A stretch of DNA of 49,247 nt. Origin: Gammaproteobacteria bacterium (GTDB lineage Bacteria; Pseudomonadota; Gammaproteobacteria; Enterobacterales; Alteromonadaceae). A model generated the notes under the pieces. That model searched no databases. It was not told where the DNA came from and saw only the letters and a program-made list of their open reading frames with translations. Positions 38,937 through 49,241 of this stretch are shown here, piece after piece. Made by a program: the position numbers and the translations under genes. The stretch lies in assembly GCA_018826295.1 (NCBI GenBank), contig JAHJZX010000064.1, positions 1-49,247 on the forward strand. Reading direction: 5' to 3'. Each line of letters opens with the position of its first letter. Position 1 is the first letter of the stretch.

Positions 38937-39365
38937 TTAACCGCCTGTACCACCACCGGCAGCACCACCAGCAGCACCACCACCACCAGCAGCAGCTAAG
39001 TCACAAGAACCTGTACCTGCATTACAGGTAACGTTACGTAATTCTGCAGAAGCACCACGAGCACGTGGAACAAAAGTTACGTTGTCGCCAGCGATGTGTT
39101 GAGCATAAGTAGGTGTTGGGCTAGTTGCACAGGCAACATTAGGTGGGGTAGGTGCAACAGCAGCAGCACCACCAAGTGCTAAGTCTGCAACTGCACTACC
39201 CATATATGAGCGGGCTTCTGCTAAACATGCGCCGTTGGCACCGCGTTGAGTATAATTTTGGTAAGCTGGTAATGCGATTGCAGCCAGAATACCGATTATT
39301 GCTACAACGATCATTAATTCGATCAGGGTAAAACCCTGTTGTTGAGCACGTTTCATGTTGATCAT
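38937..39365 (-). CDS. pilA: Major type IV pilin PilA with Gly/Ala-rich tail
   Basis: A 142-residue type IVa prepilin. An 11-residue leader ends in Gly11; PilD would cleave before Phe12, giving mature [10 protein letters not shown] with Glu5 and the hydrophobic assembly helix (about 12-40). Four cysteines (Cys47, Cys79, Cys114, Cys121) may make two disulfides; Cys114/Cys121 would enclose a small D-loop. Residues 124-142 are almost only Gly and Ala (with one Thr), which is unusual for a pilin C-terminus and is encoded by trinucleotide repeats. AGGAG lies 9 bp before the ATG. Followed by a strong terminator. E. coli ppdD sits in the matching position. Confidence 0.94.
   Translation of the reverse strand: MINMKRAQQQGFTLIELMIVVAIIGILAAIALPAYQNYTQRGANGACLAEARSYMGSAVADLALGGAAAVAPTPPNVACATSPTPTYAQHIAGDNVTFVPRARGASAELRNVTCNAGTGSCDLAAAGGGGAAGGAAGGGTGG
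38940..38997. repeat. Low-complexity trinucleotide tract in pilA
   Basis: The plus strand consists mainly of ACC, AGC and GCA triplets, encoding the Gly/Ala tail of PilA on the minus strand. Triplet slippage would alter tail length without a frameshift. Confidence 0.75.
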
Positions 39366-39964
39366 TTTTACTTCTCCTGATGTTTAATTAGCCACTGGGG
39401 CTACGGTCTATTTTTGGCAATTTCTGGCCAAGCCGCAAGCTAAATGTTACTAAATTTTTCGAAATGGCACAAATAATTGTATTAAAAAGAAATATTGTCT
39501 ATTGCCGCTTGTTCGTTAATCAAACGCTATAGTATAAAAGTACTAGTTTTATCACTCTAAAATATAGCCGGAAAAAATTACCAGACTATTTATCGCTGTT
39601 ACAGTACTGCTTAACGTATGGTTTTGTCGCCTTTAGCAGCGCGCAAATGCTGATTAAAACAGCGGGTTTTGCCTTTGCCTCGGAGTTCTCTTCTGCCAAA
39701 AGGCTGTGATTTTGCTGTCAGGTCGCGCAGGATTGCGCTGTGTTTTATGCTGCCTGACGCATTAAAAAAGTAGCAAAGCTAAGGAGGATATTCGCGGGCT
39801 GTAAGCAAAAATCTGGCGAACTTGCTATGAGGGTTGATAAAAGCGAATTTCCTTAGACAGTAGATGTGCAAATACTGCTAGACATGCAAAGCTTGGTATT
39901 GCGTGATCCTATATTAAGCGTTGATAAAGGTATTTCCTGGCTTTTAGCTTAAGCCGCCTTCAAT
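39366..39964. other. 600-bp intergenic region upstream of pilA, no gene found
   Basis: Holds the pilA leader and presumably its promoter (not identified with confidence), an inverted repeat ATAAAA...TTTTAT at about 39534-39552, a TTTTGCCTTTGCCTCGGA motif (39667-39684) that recurs upstream of pdhR, and a folded-looking segment at about 39718-39757 (outer GTCAGG/CCTGAC, inner GCGCA/TGCGC). No open frame with a credible start and family was seen. Confidence 0.6.
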
Positions 39965-40621
39965 TTATGCCGACCAAAGCGCCATACGGGCTAAAAAAGC
40001 CTGGCCCCAGGGCGATAACAGCCAGCTTACCAGTAAGGCGTTACCCAGGATAACAAAGCCAAACTCACGCCGAAATGATAACTTACTGCGTTTGTGCGCC
40101 AGTTGTTGTTGGGCAATATAGGCACCGGGCCAGCCGCCGATAAGGGCAAACAGTTGCAGGCTTTCTTCGGCCAGGCGGTTGCCATGGCGGGCGATGGCGG
40201 CTTCTTTGTCGGTTTTATACAGCCAATAAGTCATCAGGCTGGCTTCGATATACAGCAGCGGTAAGACGTAGGGTAATTTACCAAACAGCAGTGCCAGCAC
40301 GACGGCAGATAAAAAGGAGAGACGAAACAACAACGAAAACTGGCTGGCCTGGTTAATTGTTGCCGCACTGCTTTTGCTGGCCGGTGCCGGGGTGTTGCTG
40401 CTGGCTTTGTTGTTGTCAGAAAAACGCCACTGACTGGCAATAGGCCGGCCGCGTTTGTCGTTGCCCTGAGTAAAGTGCAGCCGGTCGCCAGGCTCGGGCC
40501 GGGCGTTGCCGCCGGCTTGATCTCGGATATGAAAAAATAGCTGTTGTTGGCTCTGGTCGCACTTAACAAAGCCAAAGCCTTTGTCGTCATGCCAGGACAC
40601 CACGGTACCGCTAAGTTGCAT
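39965..40621 (-). CDS. Cold-shock domain plus DUF1294 membrane protein
   Basis: A 218-residue fusion. An N-terminal cold-shock domain (about 1-67) has RNP1-like KGFGFV (14-19) and RNP2-like LFFHI (28-32), so it likely binds single-stranded nucleic acid. A Ser/Ala/Asn-rich linker leads to a DUF1294 domain (about 95-215) with three or four hydrophobic helices and the conserved GGWPGAYIAQQQLAHK segment. The start at 40621 is chosen for AGGA 9 bp upstream; an earlier in-frame ATG at 40651 has none. The function of DUF1294 is not known. It follows nadC on the same strand after about 93 bp. Confidence 0.88.
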   Translation of the reverse strand: MQLSGTVVSWHDDKGFGFVKCDQSQQQLFFHIRDQAGGNARPEPGDRLHFTQGNDKRGRPIASQWRFSDNNKASSNTPAPASKSSAATINQASQFSLLFRLSFLSAVVLALLFGKLPYVLPLLYIEASLMTYWLYKTDKEAAIARHGNRLAEESLQLFALIGGWPGAYIAQQQLAHKRSKLSFRREFGFVILGNALLVSWLLSPWGQAFLARMALWSA

Positions 40622-40714
40622 TTTATGTTCCTGTATTACCGCCTCATCCATGAGACTGAGTTACTATACAGAAGTTTTACTGCTGCAGATTTAAGCGTTG
40701 TTATTTTTTGTTAT

Positions 40715-42152
<1,438 letters not shown>

Positions 42153-42220
42153 TACACGGCTCCGGCAGAGACAATAGCGCTATAGCTTACTAACCATAGC
42201 GGTTAAAGGCAAAACTTCTG

Positions 42221-42793
42221 ATGTCAGCGCCTGTCATTTTGCAACGCCCCAGCCCCCATTGCGATGCCCGCCCCGCCGGCGAAAGCATTAGCTTATTGGT
42301 GATCCACAATATCAGCCTGCCTGCCGGCCAATTTGCCAGCGTGCCCGAGCATAGCTTTGTTGATGCATTATTTAGGGGCTGCCTGGATTGCAGCGCCAAG
42401 CCGGATTTTGCCAGCCTGCGCGATGTCAGAGTGTCGGCGCATTGTGTGATCTGGCGTGATGGCCGTATTTTTCAGTATGTACCCTTTGCCAAACGGGCCT
42501 GGCATGCCGGTGTAAGCCAGTTTGCCGGCCGTGAGCGCTGCAACGATTTTTCTATTGGTATTGAGTTAGAAGGCACCGACAATTTGCCGTATACTGAAGC
42601 GCAATATCAAAGCCTTATTCAGCTGACAGAGTTGATATGTCGGCAGTTTCCGGCTATTACGCCACAGCGTATAACCGGGCATAGTGATATTGCACCGGGG
42701 CGTAAAACTGACCCCGGCATCGCGTTTGACTGGATGCGTTACCGCAGTGCAATAATAGAGTGGAATAACAAGCGCGACCAAGGAGCTTTGTAA
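42221..42793 (+). CDS. ampD: 1,6-anhydro-N-acetylmuramyl-L-alanine amidase AmpD
   Basis: A 190-residue cytoplasmic zinc amidase that removes peptides from anhydromuropeptides in wall recycling. Zinc ligands are His29 (VIHNIS), His154 (TGHSDIAPGRKTDPG) and Asp164, the last two at the same numbers as E. coli. Glu116 and Lys162 are the expected catalytic residues. It adjoins ampE with no gap. Together with the epimerase locus it gives the window two wall-recycling steps. Confidence 0.97.
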   Translation: MSAPVILQRPSPHCDARPAGESISLLVIHNISLPAGQFASVPEHSFVDALFRGCLDCSAKPDFASLRDVRVSAHCVIWRDGRIFQYVPFAKRAWHAGVSQFAGRERCNDFSIGIELEGTDNLPYTEAQYQSLIQLTELICRQFPAITPQRITGHSDIAPGRKTDPGIAFDWMRYRSAIIEWNNKRDQGAL

Positions 42794-43663
42794 ATGACAT
42801 TAATCAGTATGTTGCTGGCATTAATTATTGAACGCTTAGCCGTGCGCAGCGACAAATGGCAGGCAGCGGGGTATTGCCGGGCTTATGTACGTTTTAGCGC
42901 AAGTTCAAAACTAAGCTTGTTGGCATCACACCGGCTGGGGCAGTACCTGTGGCTGGCGTTACCGGGGGCTGTAGTGGCGCTATTGCTGTGTCTGGCCGAC
43001 AGCCATTTACTTAGCCTGCTGGTTAATACACTGGTGTTGCTGTTGGGCATAGGATGCTGGCACTACCGTGTGCTGTATAAACAATATTTAAATGCAATGG
43101 ACAGAGGCGATGAAGAAGCGGCCTTTATCAGCATGCAGCAAATTCGCAGCCAAATGGGGAGTACGCAACAACAAAATAGCTATGGCCAGTTGCTGCTGTG
43201 GCTTAATTTTCGTTATTACGCTGCGGTAGTGTTTTGGTTTTTAGTATTAAGCCCCTTTGGTTTGGCCGCTTTTGGTGTAATGACCTATGTGTTGGTGCGG
43301 CATTTACAGGAAGCGGTAGACGAGCAAGACAGCGCAGATTATGCCGCAGTACTGGGGGATGACAGTAAGGTAAATTGTATCGCACACTGGGCGCTGTGGT
43401 TTCCGGCGCGGTTATTTGGTTTAGGTTTTGCGCTGGTAGGACATTTCTCCCGTGCGTCTAATGTGTTGCTGAGTTACTTTTTGGATTTTACTGCCGACAA
43501 CGAACAAGTGGTGGTGGCAGTGGCTACCGCCGCTGAAACCTTGCCGGACGAGAGCTTAAATACGCTGGATGACAGCAGTTATATGGTACAGCTGGCAAAG
43601 CGCAATATGCTGTTTTTCTTAGCCTTTACTGCCATTTTAACCTTGACCGGCTGGTTGGGGTAA
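42794..43663 (+). CDS. ampE: Membrane protein AmpE
   Basis: A 289-residue inner-membrane protein (CobD/CbiB-like family) with four hydrophobic segments (about 50-90, 135-165, 205-225 and 265-285). Role uncertain; it accompanies ampD in enterobacteria and has been linked to beta-lactam response. The start immediately follows the ampD stop. The C-terminal FFLAFTAILTLTGWLG matches the family. Confidence 0.92.
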   Translation: MTLISMLLALIIERLAVRSDKWQAAGYCRAYVRFSASSKLSLLASHRLGQYLWLALPGAVVALLLCLADSHLLSLLVNTLVLLLGIGCWHYRVLYKQYLNAMDRGDEEAAFISMQQIRSQMGSTQQQNSYGQLLLWLNFRYYAAVVFWFLVLSPFGLAAFGVMTYVLVRHLQEAVDEQDSADYAAVLGDDSKVNCIAHWALWFPARLFGLGFALVGHFSRASNVLLSYFLDFTADNEQVVVAVATAAETLPDESLNTLDDSSYMVQLAKRNMLFFLAFTAILTLTGWLG

Positions 43664-43681
43664 AACGAATCTCCCCCCCAA

Positions 43682-43704
43682 CCCCCTCTTTGCTAAAGAG
43701 GGGG
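43682..43704. repeat. C/G-rich palindrome after ampE
   Basis: CCCCCTCTTT and AAAGAGGGGG form a 10-bp stem with a GCT loop, 19 bp after the ampE stop and preceded by a further C run. No T tract follows. It resembles C-rich palindromes scattered in intergenic spaces of many bacteria, and could terminate ampD-ampE mRNA. Confidence 0.65.
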
Positions 43705-43751
43705 GCTTAACCGCATTAGGCGGCAACTCCGACAGCACAGCCACAAACTCA

Positions 43752-43768
43752 TTCTGGTCAGACCAATT
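43752..43768. promoter_or_regulatory. Second FadR/PdhR-type operator-like palindrome
   Basis: TTCTGGTCAGACCAATT contains the perfect 11-bp palindrome TGGTCAGACCA. The left arm (CTGGTC) is FadR-like and the right arm (ACCAATT) is identical to the PdhR half-site. A further CTGGT half-site lies at 43772-43776. About 150 bp upstream of the main PdhR site. Confidence 0.45.
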
Positions 43769-43854
43769 ATTCTGGTTGCTGTCACACTGGCATCATATTG
43801 AGTTATTACTCTAACTATTTTCCGCTTTTGCCTTTGCTTCGGATCTCTGCTTTA

Positions 43855-43883
43855 TTTACATGCTGGGCAGAAACTGCTACCTT
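43855..43883 (+). promoter_or_regulatory. pdhR-aceEF promoter
   Basis: TTTACA (43855-43860) and TACCTT (43878-43883) are 17 bp apart; the predicted start is near 43890, so the PdhR site begins at about +10. Confidence 0.6.
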
Positions 43884-43899
43884 AGCGCCACTAAAATTA

Positions 43900-43916
43900 A
43901 ATTGGTAATACCAATT
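43900..43916. promoter_or_regulatory. PdhR operator
   Basis: AATTGGTAATACCAATT, a perfect palindrome (extended by one more A/T pair on each side), matches the PdhR consensus ATTGGTnnnACCAAT. It lies about +10 to +26 from the predicted start, where the E. coli site lies, so PdhR would block its own operon until pyruvate accumulates. Confidence 0.9.
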
Positions 43917-43954
43917 TACAAAAGGCGTTAGCCAACAGGACCTATCAGCACGGC

Positions 43955-44713
43955 ATGGCAGATTTTAAAATTAAACCGGCGAAACTCTCCGATCGCATTG
44001 TCGAGCAACTGGAAAACATGTTGCTGGAGGGTAGTTTTGCGCCAGGACAAAAGCTGCCAGCAGAGCGTGATTTAGCTGAAATGTTTGCCGTATCGCGGCC
44101 GTCGCTGCGCGAAGCCATTCAAAAGCTGGAAGCCAAAGGCTTATTAAGCCGGCGGCAAGGCGGAGGCACTTACGTTTGCGATAATTTGGCGGTGGGCTTA
44201 ACTGACCCGCTGTTTGCCTTAATTGCCCGCCATCCTGAGTCGCAGTTTGACTTACTGGAGTTTCGCCACGCCTTAGAGGGCATTTGTGCCTATTACGCCG
44301 CACTGCGTGGCACGGCGGCAGATTTTGAACAGATTAAACGCCATTACGATGCTATTTGTGATGCGCAGCAGTTAGTCGATTTGGATGCCGAGGCCAAAGC
44401 GGTCGGCAGTTTTTATTTAGCGGTGGCTGAGGCGTCGCACAATGTGGTGTTACTGCATTTGGTGCGCGGTTTAACGCCGTTGGTGGAGCAGAATATCCGG
44501 GTAAACCTGGAAACGCTGCAGCAGAAGGACGGCATAGTAGGCCAGTTAAATTCGCACCGGCAAAGACTGATGCAGGCGGTGATCAATGGCGAACCGGAGC
44601 AGGCGCGCCAGGCCAGTAATGATCACCTGGCTTTTATTGAAGAAGCCATGCTGGAAGTGGGTAAAGAACGCTCGCGTATTGAACGTTCGTTACGCCGCAC
44701 CCAGCAGGGTTAA
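43955..44713 (+). CDS. pdhR: Pyruvate-sensing GntR/FadR-family repressor PdhR
   Basis: A 252-residue regulator with an N-terminal winged helix (about 8-75; LPAERDLAEMFAVSRPSLREAIQKLE and the wing RQGGGTYV) and a C-terminal FCD helical domain (about 95-235) that binds pyruvate. It represses its own operon with aceE and aceF; the operator lies 38 bp before its start. aroP, which precedes pdhR in E. coli, is absent. The aceE start lies 63 bp downstream. Confidence 0.95.
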   Translation: MADFKIKPAKLSDRIVEQLENMLLEGSFAPGQKLPAERDLAEMFAVSRPSLREAIQKLEAKGLLSRRQGGGTYVCDNLAVGLTDPLFALIARHPESQFDLLEFRHALEGICAYYAALRGTAADFEQIKRHYDAICDAQQLVDLDAEAKAVGSFYLAVAEASHNVVLLHLVRGLTPLVEQNIRVNLETLQQKDGIVGQLNSHRQRLMQAVINGEPEQARQASNDHLAFIEEAMLEVGKERSRIERSLRRTQQG

Positions 44714-44776
44714 CTATATTTTTAACGCCGCTGCGCAAGCATAGTGCAGGCGTGCATAACCAAAGGAAACCTCGAT

Positions 44777-47443
44777 ATGTCTGAAGTCAGTAAAGTTGAC
44801 ATCGACGCTCTGGAAACCAAAGAGTGGCTTGAAGCGCTGGAATCGGTAGTTCGCACTGAAGGGGTAGAGCGGGCGCAGTTCCTGCTGGAAAAAGTGCTGG
44901 AAGAGGCCCGGTTAGAAGGCGTAGACATGCCAACCGGTGTTACCACCAACTACATCAACACCATTCCACCGCAGCAAGAGCCGGCTTATCCGGGCGATGT
45001 TAATCTGGAACGACGTATCCGTTCGGTGATCCGCTGGAACGCCATTATGATCGTACTGCGCGGCTCGAAAAAAGAACTGGATTTAGGCGGCCATATGGCG
45101 TCTTACCAGTCTTCGGCGGCGTTTTATGAGACCTGTTTTAACCACTTCTTCCGCGCGCCGAATGACAAAGACGGCGGCGATCTGGTGTATTACCAGGGCC
45201 ATATTTCACCGGGTATTTATGCCCGCGCCTTTGTCGAAGGCCGCTTAACTGCTGAGCAACTGGACAGTTTCCGTCAGGAAGTAGACGGCAAGGGCTTATC
45301 AAGTTACCCGCACCCGAAATTAATGCCGGAGTTCTGGCAGTTCCCTACGGTATCTATGGGCCTGGGCCCGATCACCGCTATTTATCAGGCGCGTTTCTTA
45401 AAATACTTAAACGGCCGCGGTTTAAAAGACACCAGTGCTCAGCGCGTGTATGCCTTTTTAGGTGATGGTGAGATGGACGAGCCGGAATCACGCGGTGCTA
45501 TCAGCTTTGCCGCGCGCGAGAAGCTGGGCAATCTGTGCTTTTTAATTAACTGTAACCTGCAGCGTCTTGATGGCCCGGTAATGGGTAACGGTAAGATTAT
45601 TCAGGAACTGGAAGGCTTGTTCCGTGGTGCCGGCTGGAATGTAATTAAAGTAGTGTGGGGCCGTGGCTGGGATAAGCTGCTGGCGAAAGACACTACCGGT
45701 AAGTTACTGCAGCTGATGAACGAAACGGTAGACGGTGATTACCAGACTTACAAAGCCAATGATGGTGCCTATGTGCGCAAGCACTTCTTCGGCCGCTATC
45801 CGGAAACGGCGGCACTGGTTGCCGATATGACAGACGAAGAAATCTTCGCCTTAAAGCGCGGTGGTCACGAGCCGTCCAAGCTGTTTGCTGCCTTTAAAGC
45901 CGCGCAGGAATGTACTGATAAACCAACCGTTATCCTGGCGAAAACCGTAAAAGGCTACGGCATGGGTGAAGCGGCTGAGGGTAAAAACATTGCCCACCAG
46001 GTGAAAAAAATGGACATGACGCATGTGCTGCAACTGCGCAAGCGTTTAGGCCTGGAAGATTATATCAGCGAAGAGCAGGTTAACGAGTTAGCCTACATCA
46101 AGCTGCCGGAAGGCTCGCCTGAGCTGGAATACCTGCATGCCCGGCGTAAATCGCTTATGGGATACACCCCTGTGCGCTTGCCAAAATTCAGCCAGAAGCT
46201 GCAACTGCCAGAGCTGAGCGCCTTTGACGGCTTGTTAGAAGAGCAAAAGCGTGAAATCTCTACCACTATGGCCTATGTGCGGGCGCTGAATATCCTGCTG
46301 AAAGATCAAAATATTGGTAAGCAAATAGTACCGATTATTGCCGACGAAGCCCGTACCTTTGGTATGGAAGGCTTGTTCCGCCAAATTGGTATTTATAACC
46401 CGGGCGGCCAGAACTATACGCCGGAAGACCGTTCAGTAGTCAGTTACTACAAAGAAGACACCGGCGGCCAGGTACTGCAGGAAGGTATAAACGAATTAGG
46501 CGCTATGTCATCCTGGGTAGCGGCGGCAACGTCTTACAGCACCAACGATTTGCCAATGATCCCGTTTTACATCTATTACTCGATGTTTGGCTTCCAGCGC
46601 GTCGGCGATATGGCCTGGCTGGCCGGCGATCAGCAGGCACGTGGCTTCCTGTTAGGTGCTACTGCGGGCCGCACCACATTAAACGGCGAAGGCTTACAGC
46701 ACGAAGACGGCCACAGCCATATTCTGGCTGGCACAGTACCAAACTGTATTTCTTATGACCCGACCTATGCTTTTGAGCTGGCGGTAATTTTACAGGACGG
46801 TATTCGCCGCATGTACGGCGAAGCGCAGGAAAACATTTATTACTACATCACAGTAATGAACGAAAACTACCACCACCCGGCTATGCCCAAAGGTGCTGAA
46901 GAAGGCATCCGCCGCGGTATTTACAAGCTGGAAAGCTTAAACGGCGACCGCGGTAAGGTACAGCTGCTGGGCTCGGGCACCATTTTAAATGAAGTGCGCA
47001 AAGCGGCTGACATTCTTAGCAAAGATTACGGCGTAGCCTCTGATGTGTACTCGGTTACTTCGTTTAACGAGTTGGCGCGTGATGGCCAGGACGTAGAGCG
47101 CTTTAACATGCTTAACCCGGATGCAACCGAGAAAACGCCTTACATTGCTACCGTGATGAACAAGGCACCGGCCATTGCCGCTACCGACTACATGAAAAAC
47201 TACGCCGATCAGGTACGCGCCTATGTACCGTCAGTGTCGTACAAGGTGTTAGGTACCGATGGTTTTGGCCGCTCTGACAGCCGCGAAAACCTGCGTCGCC
47301 ATTTTGAAGTAAACGCCGGTTATATCGTGGTAGCAGCACTAAGCGAGCTGGTGAAGCAGGGTGAGCTGAAAAAGTCGGTAGTGAGCGATGCGATTAAGAA
47401 ATTTGGCATCGACAGCGGCAAAATCAACCCACTGTACGCATAA
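44777..47443 (+). CDS. aceE: Pyruvate dehydrogenase E1 component (homodimeric)
   Basis: An 888-residue thiamin diphosphate enzyme that decarboxylates pyruvate and transfers the acetyl group to lipoyl-E2. The ThDP/Mg motif starts at [10 protein letters not shown] and ends at [10 protein letters not shown]; the active-site loop [17 protein letters not shown] is present. One residue longer than E. coli AceE. The start at 44777 is set by AAAGGA and the MSEV N-terminus, rather than the in-frame ATG at 44744. aceF follows after 11 bp. Confidence 0.98.
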   Translation: MSEVSKVDIDALETKEWLEALESVVRTEGVERAQFLLEKVLEEARLEGVDMPTGVTTNYINTIPPQQEPAYPGDVNLERRIRSVIRWNAIMIVLRGSKKELDLGGHMASYQSSAAFYETCFNHFFRAPNDKDGGDLVYYQGHISPGIYARAFVEGRLTAEQLDSFRQEVDGKGLSSYPHPKLMPEFWQFPTVSMGLGPITAIYQARFLKYLNGRGLKDTSAQRVYAFLGDGEMDEPESRGAISFAAREKLGNLCFLINCNLQRLDGPVMGNGKIIQELEGLFRGAGWNVIKVVWGRGWDKLLAKDTTGKLLQLMNETVDGDYQTYKANDGAYVRKHFFGRYPETAALVADMTDEEIFALKRGGHEPSKLFAAFKAAQECTDKPTVILAKTVKGYGMGEAAEGKNIAHQVKKMDMTHVLQLRKRLGLEDYISEEQVNELAYIKLPEGSPELEYLHARRKSLMGYTPVRLPKFSQKLQLPELSAFDGLLEEQKREISTTMAYVRALNILLKDQNIGKQIVPIIADEARTFGMEGLFRQIGIYNPGGQNYTPEDRSVVSYYKEDTGGQVLQEGINELGAMSSWVAAATSYSTNDLPMIPFYIYYSMFGFQRVGDMAWLAGDQQARGFLLGATAGRTTLNGEGLQHEDGHSHILAGTVPNCISYDPTYAFELAVILQDGIRRMYGEAQENIYYYITVMNENYHHPAMPKGAEEGIRRGIYKLESLNGDRGKVQLLGSGTILNEVRKAADILSKDYGVASDVYSVTSFNELARDGQDVERFNMLNPDATEKTPYIATVMNKAPAIAATDYMKNYADQVRAYVPSVSYKVLGTDGFGRSDSRENLRRHFEVNAGYIVVAALSELVKQGELKKSVVSDAIKKFGIDSGKINPLYA

Positions 47444-47454
47444 GAGGATTATTC

Positions 47455-49086
47455 ATGACTATTGAAATTCATGTGCCGGACATTGGTGCGGATGAAGTTG
47501 AAGTAACCGAAATTCTGGTGAAGGTAGGCGACAAGGTCGCCGCTGATCAGTCACTGCTAAGCGTTGAAGGCGACAAAGCGTCGATGGAAGTACCCGCTGC
47601 AGAGTCTGGCGTGGTGAAAAGCATCAACGTTAAGGTTGGCGATAAAGTTAAAACCGGCAGCCTGATTATGACGTTCGAAGGCGAAGCCGCAGCACCGGCC
47701 AAAGACGAGGCAAAAGCTGAAACTCAGGCTGCAGCCAAAACAGAGCCAAAAGCCGAAGCCGCTGCCAGCAGCGCACCTGCTGTGCAGGAAGTAAAAGTAC
47801 CGGATATTGGCGGCGATGCGGTAGAAGTGACCGAAATTATGGTCAAAGTAGGCGATAGCGTTGCTGCCGACCAGTCACTGCTAAGCGTAGAAGGTGACAA
47901 AGCCAGCATGGAAGTGCCGGCGCCGTTTGCGGGTAAGGTAACAGAAATCAAAATCAGCGTTGGCGATAAAGTCTCTACCGGCAGCCTGATTATGCTATTT
48001 GAAACGGCAGGCAGCGCCGATGCTGCGCCTGCTGCTGAAGCACCAAAAGCTGAAACAAAAACCGAAGCTGCACCGGCGAAAGCTGCAGCTCCTGCACCAG
48101 CCCCGGCGCCGACGGCATCAGCGTCAAGCGAAGGCTTCGTTGAAAACAGCGCTTATGCGCATGCCTCGCCGGTTATCCGCCGTTTAGCGCGTGAATTTGG
48201 CATTAACCTGGCTAAGGTGAGTGGCACAGGCCGCAAAGGCCGGGTAGTGAAAGAAGACGTACAAAACTACGTGAAACAGCTGGTGAAGCAGGTTGAATCT
48301 GGTTCGGTAAGTTCAGGTTCGGGCGCCGGCAATAGCATGGGCTTTGACTTAATTGCCTGGCCCAAAGTCGACTTTGCCAAGTTTGGTGAAGTAGAAGCCA
48401 AGCCGCTGTCACGTATTCAAAAGCTTTCGGGTGCCAATTTGCACCGTAACTGGGTGCGCATTCCGCATGTTACCCAGTTTGACGAAGCTGATATCACCGG
48501 CCTGGAAGAGTTCCGTAAAGAACAAAACGCGCTGGCTGATAAAAAGAAAATGGGCGTTAAGTACACGCCGCTGGTGTTTATCATGAAGGCGGTGGCCAAG
48601 GCGCTGGAAGAATTCCCGACCTTCTGCAGCTCACTGTCGGATGATGGCGCAAGCTTAATTCTGAAGAAATACGTGCACCTGGGTATAGCGGTAGATACGC
48701 CAAACGGCCTGGTTGTGCCGGTAGTTAAAGACGTTAACAAAAAAGGCATTATCGAGCTGTCACGCGAGCTGCAGGATATTTCGGTAAAAGCGCGTGAAGG
48801 TAAACTAACCGCCAGTGATATGCAGGGCGGCTGCTTTACTATCTCCAGCCTGGGTGGCATTGGCGGTACCGCCTTTACGCCCATCGTTAACGCGCCGGAA
48901 GTGGCCATTTTGGGCGTGTCAAAATCTGACATTAAACCAAAATGGAACGGCAAAGAGTTTGAGCCTAAGCTGATGCTGCCACTAAGTGTTTCTTACGACC
49001 ATAGGGTAATTGACGGCGCGCTGGCAGCCCGTTTTACTGCCACCCTGGCCAGCTATCTGGCCGATATTCGTCAGATCATTATGTAA
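47455..49086 (+). CDS. aceF: Pyruvate dehydrogenase E2 component, two lipoyl domains
   Basis: A 543-residue dihydrolipoyl acetyltransferase. Two lipoyl domains (about 2-76 and 112-186) carry the modified lysines Lys41 and Lys149 in identical [12 protein letters not shown] contexts; each is followed by an Ala/Lys/Glu-rich linker. The E1/E3-binding domain lies at about 235-273 ([14 protein letters not shown]). The catalytic domain ends with His516 and Asp520 in HRVIDG. E. coli AceF has three lipoyl domains, so this enzyme is one domain shorter. AGAGGA precedes the ATG. Confidence 0.97.
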   Translation: MTIEIHVPDIGADEVEVTEILVKVGDKVAADQSLLSVEGDKASMEVPAAESGVVKSINVKVGDKVKTGSLIMTFEGEAAAPAKDEAKAETQAAAKTEPKAEAAASSAPAVQEVKVPDIGGDAVEVTEIMVKVGDSVAADQSLLSVEGDKASMEVPAPFAGKVTEIKISVGDKVSTGSLIMLFETAGSADAAPAAEAPKAETKTEAAPAKAAAPAPAPAPTASASSEGFVENSAYAHASPVIRRLAREFGINLAKVSGTGRKGRVVKEDVQNYVKQLVKQVESGSVSSGSGAGNSMGFDLIAWPKVDFAKFGEVEAKPLSRIQKLSGANLHRNWVRIPHVTQFDEADITGLEEFRKEQNALADKKKMGVKYTPLVFIMKAVAKALEEFPTFCSSLSDDGASLILKKYVHLGIAVDTPNGLVVPVVKDVNKKGIIELSRELQDISVKAREGKLTASDMQGGCFTISSLGGIGGTAFTPIVNAPEVAILGVSKSDIKPKWNGKEFEPKLMLPLSVSYDHRVIDGALAARFTATLASYLADIRQIIM

Positions 49087-49093
49087 GCGGCGC

Positions 49094-49121
49094 GCTTACG
49101 GCAGATAAAACTGCCGTAAGC
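49094..49121 (+). terminator. Hairpin after aceF
   Basis: GCTTACGGCAG and CTGCCGTAAGC form an 11-bp stem with a 6-nt loop, 8 bp after the aceF stop. No T tract follows, so it may be an mRNA-stabilising or partial terminator structure before lpdA. Confidence 0.55.
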
Positions 49122-49241
49122 CTGAAATCTTAGGTTACAGAGCGGCGGCTCTGATGTTAAAATTCCGCCACTTTTTTCGCCTGACAGCCTCACCCTACAT
49201 CTGGCTGTTGGAAAATCGGTCCGATAATGAAAGGTAATACG

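Noticed and set aside
39404..39432. Sigma-54-like promoter for pilA on the minus strand (TGGCC...TTGCC)
   Set aside because: The spacing between the GG and GC elements is one base shorter than the strict sigma-54 spacing, so I do not call it. A nearby plus-strand TGGCAC...TTGT has one base too many and points away from pilA.
39781..39787. Strong ribosome-site-like AAGGAGG in the pilA upstream region
   Set aside because: No ATG, GTG or TTG with a usable open frame follows at a suitable distance.
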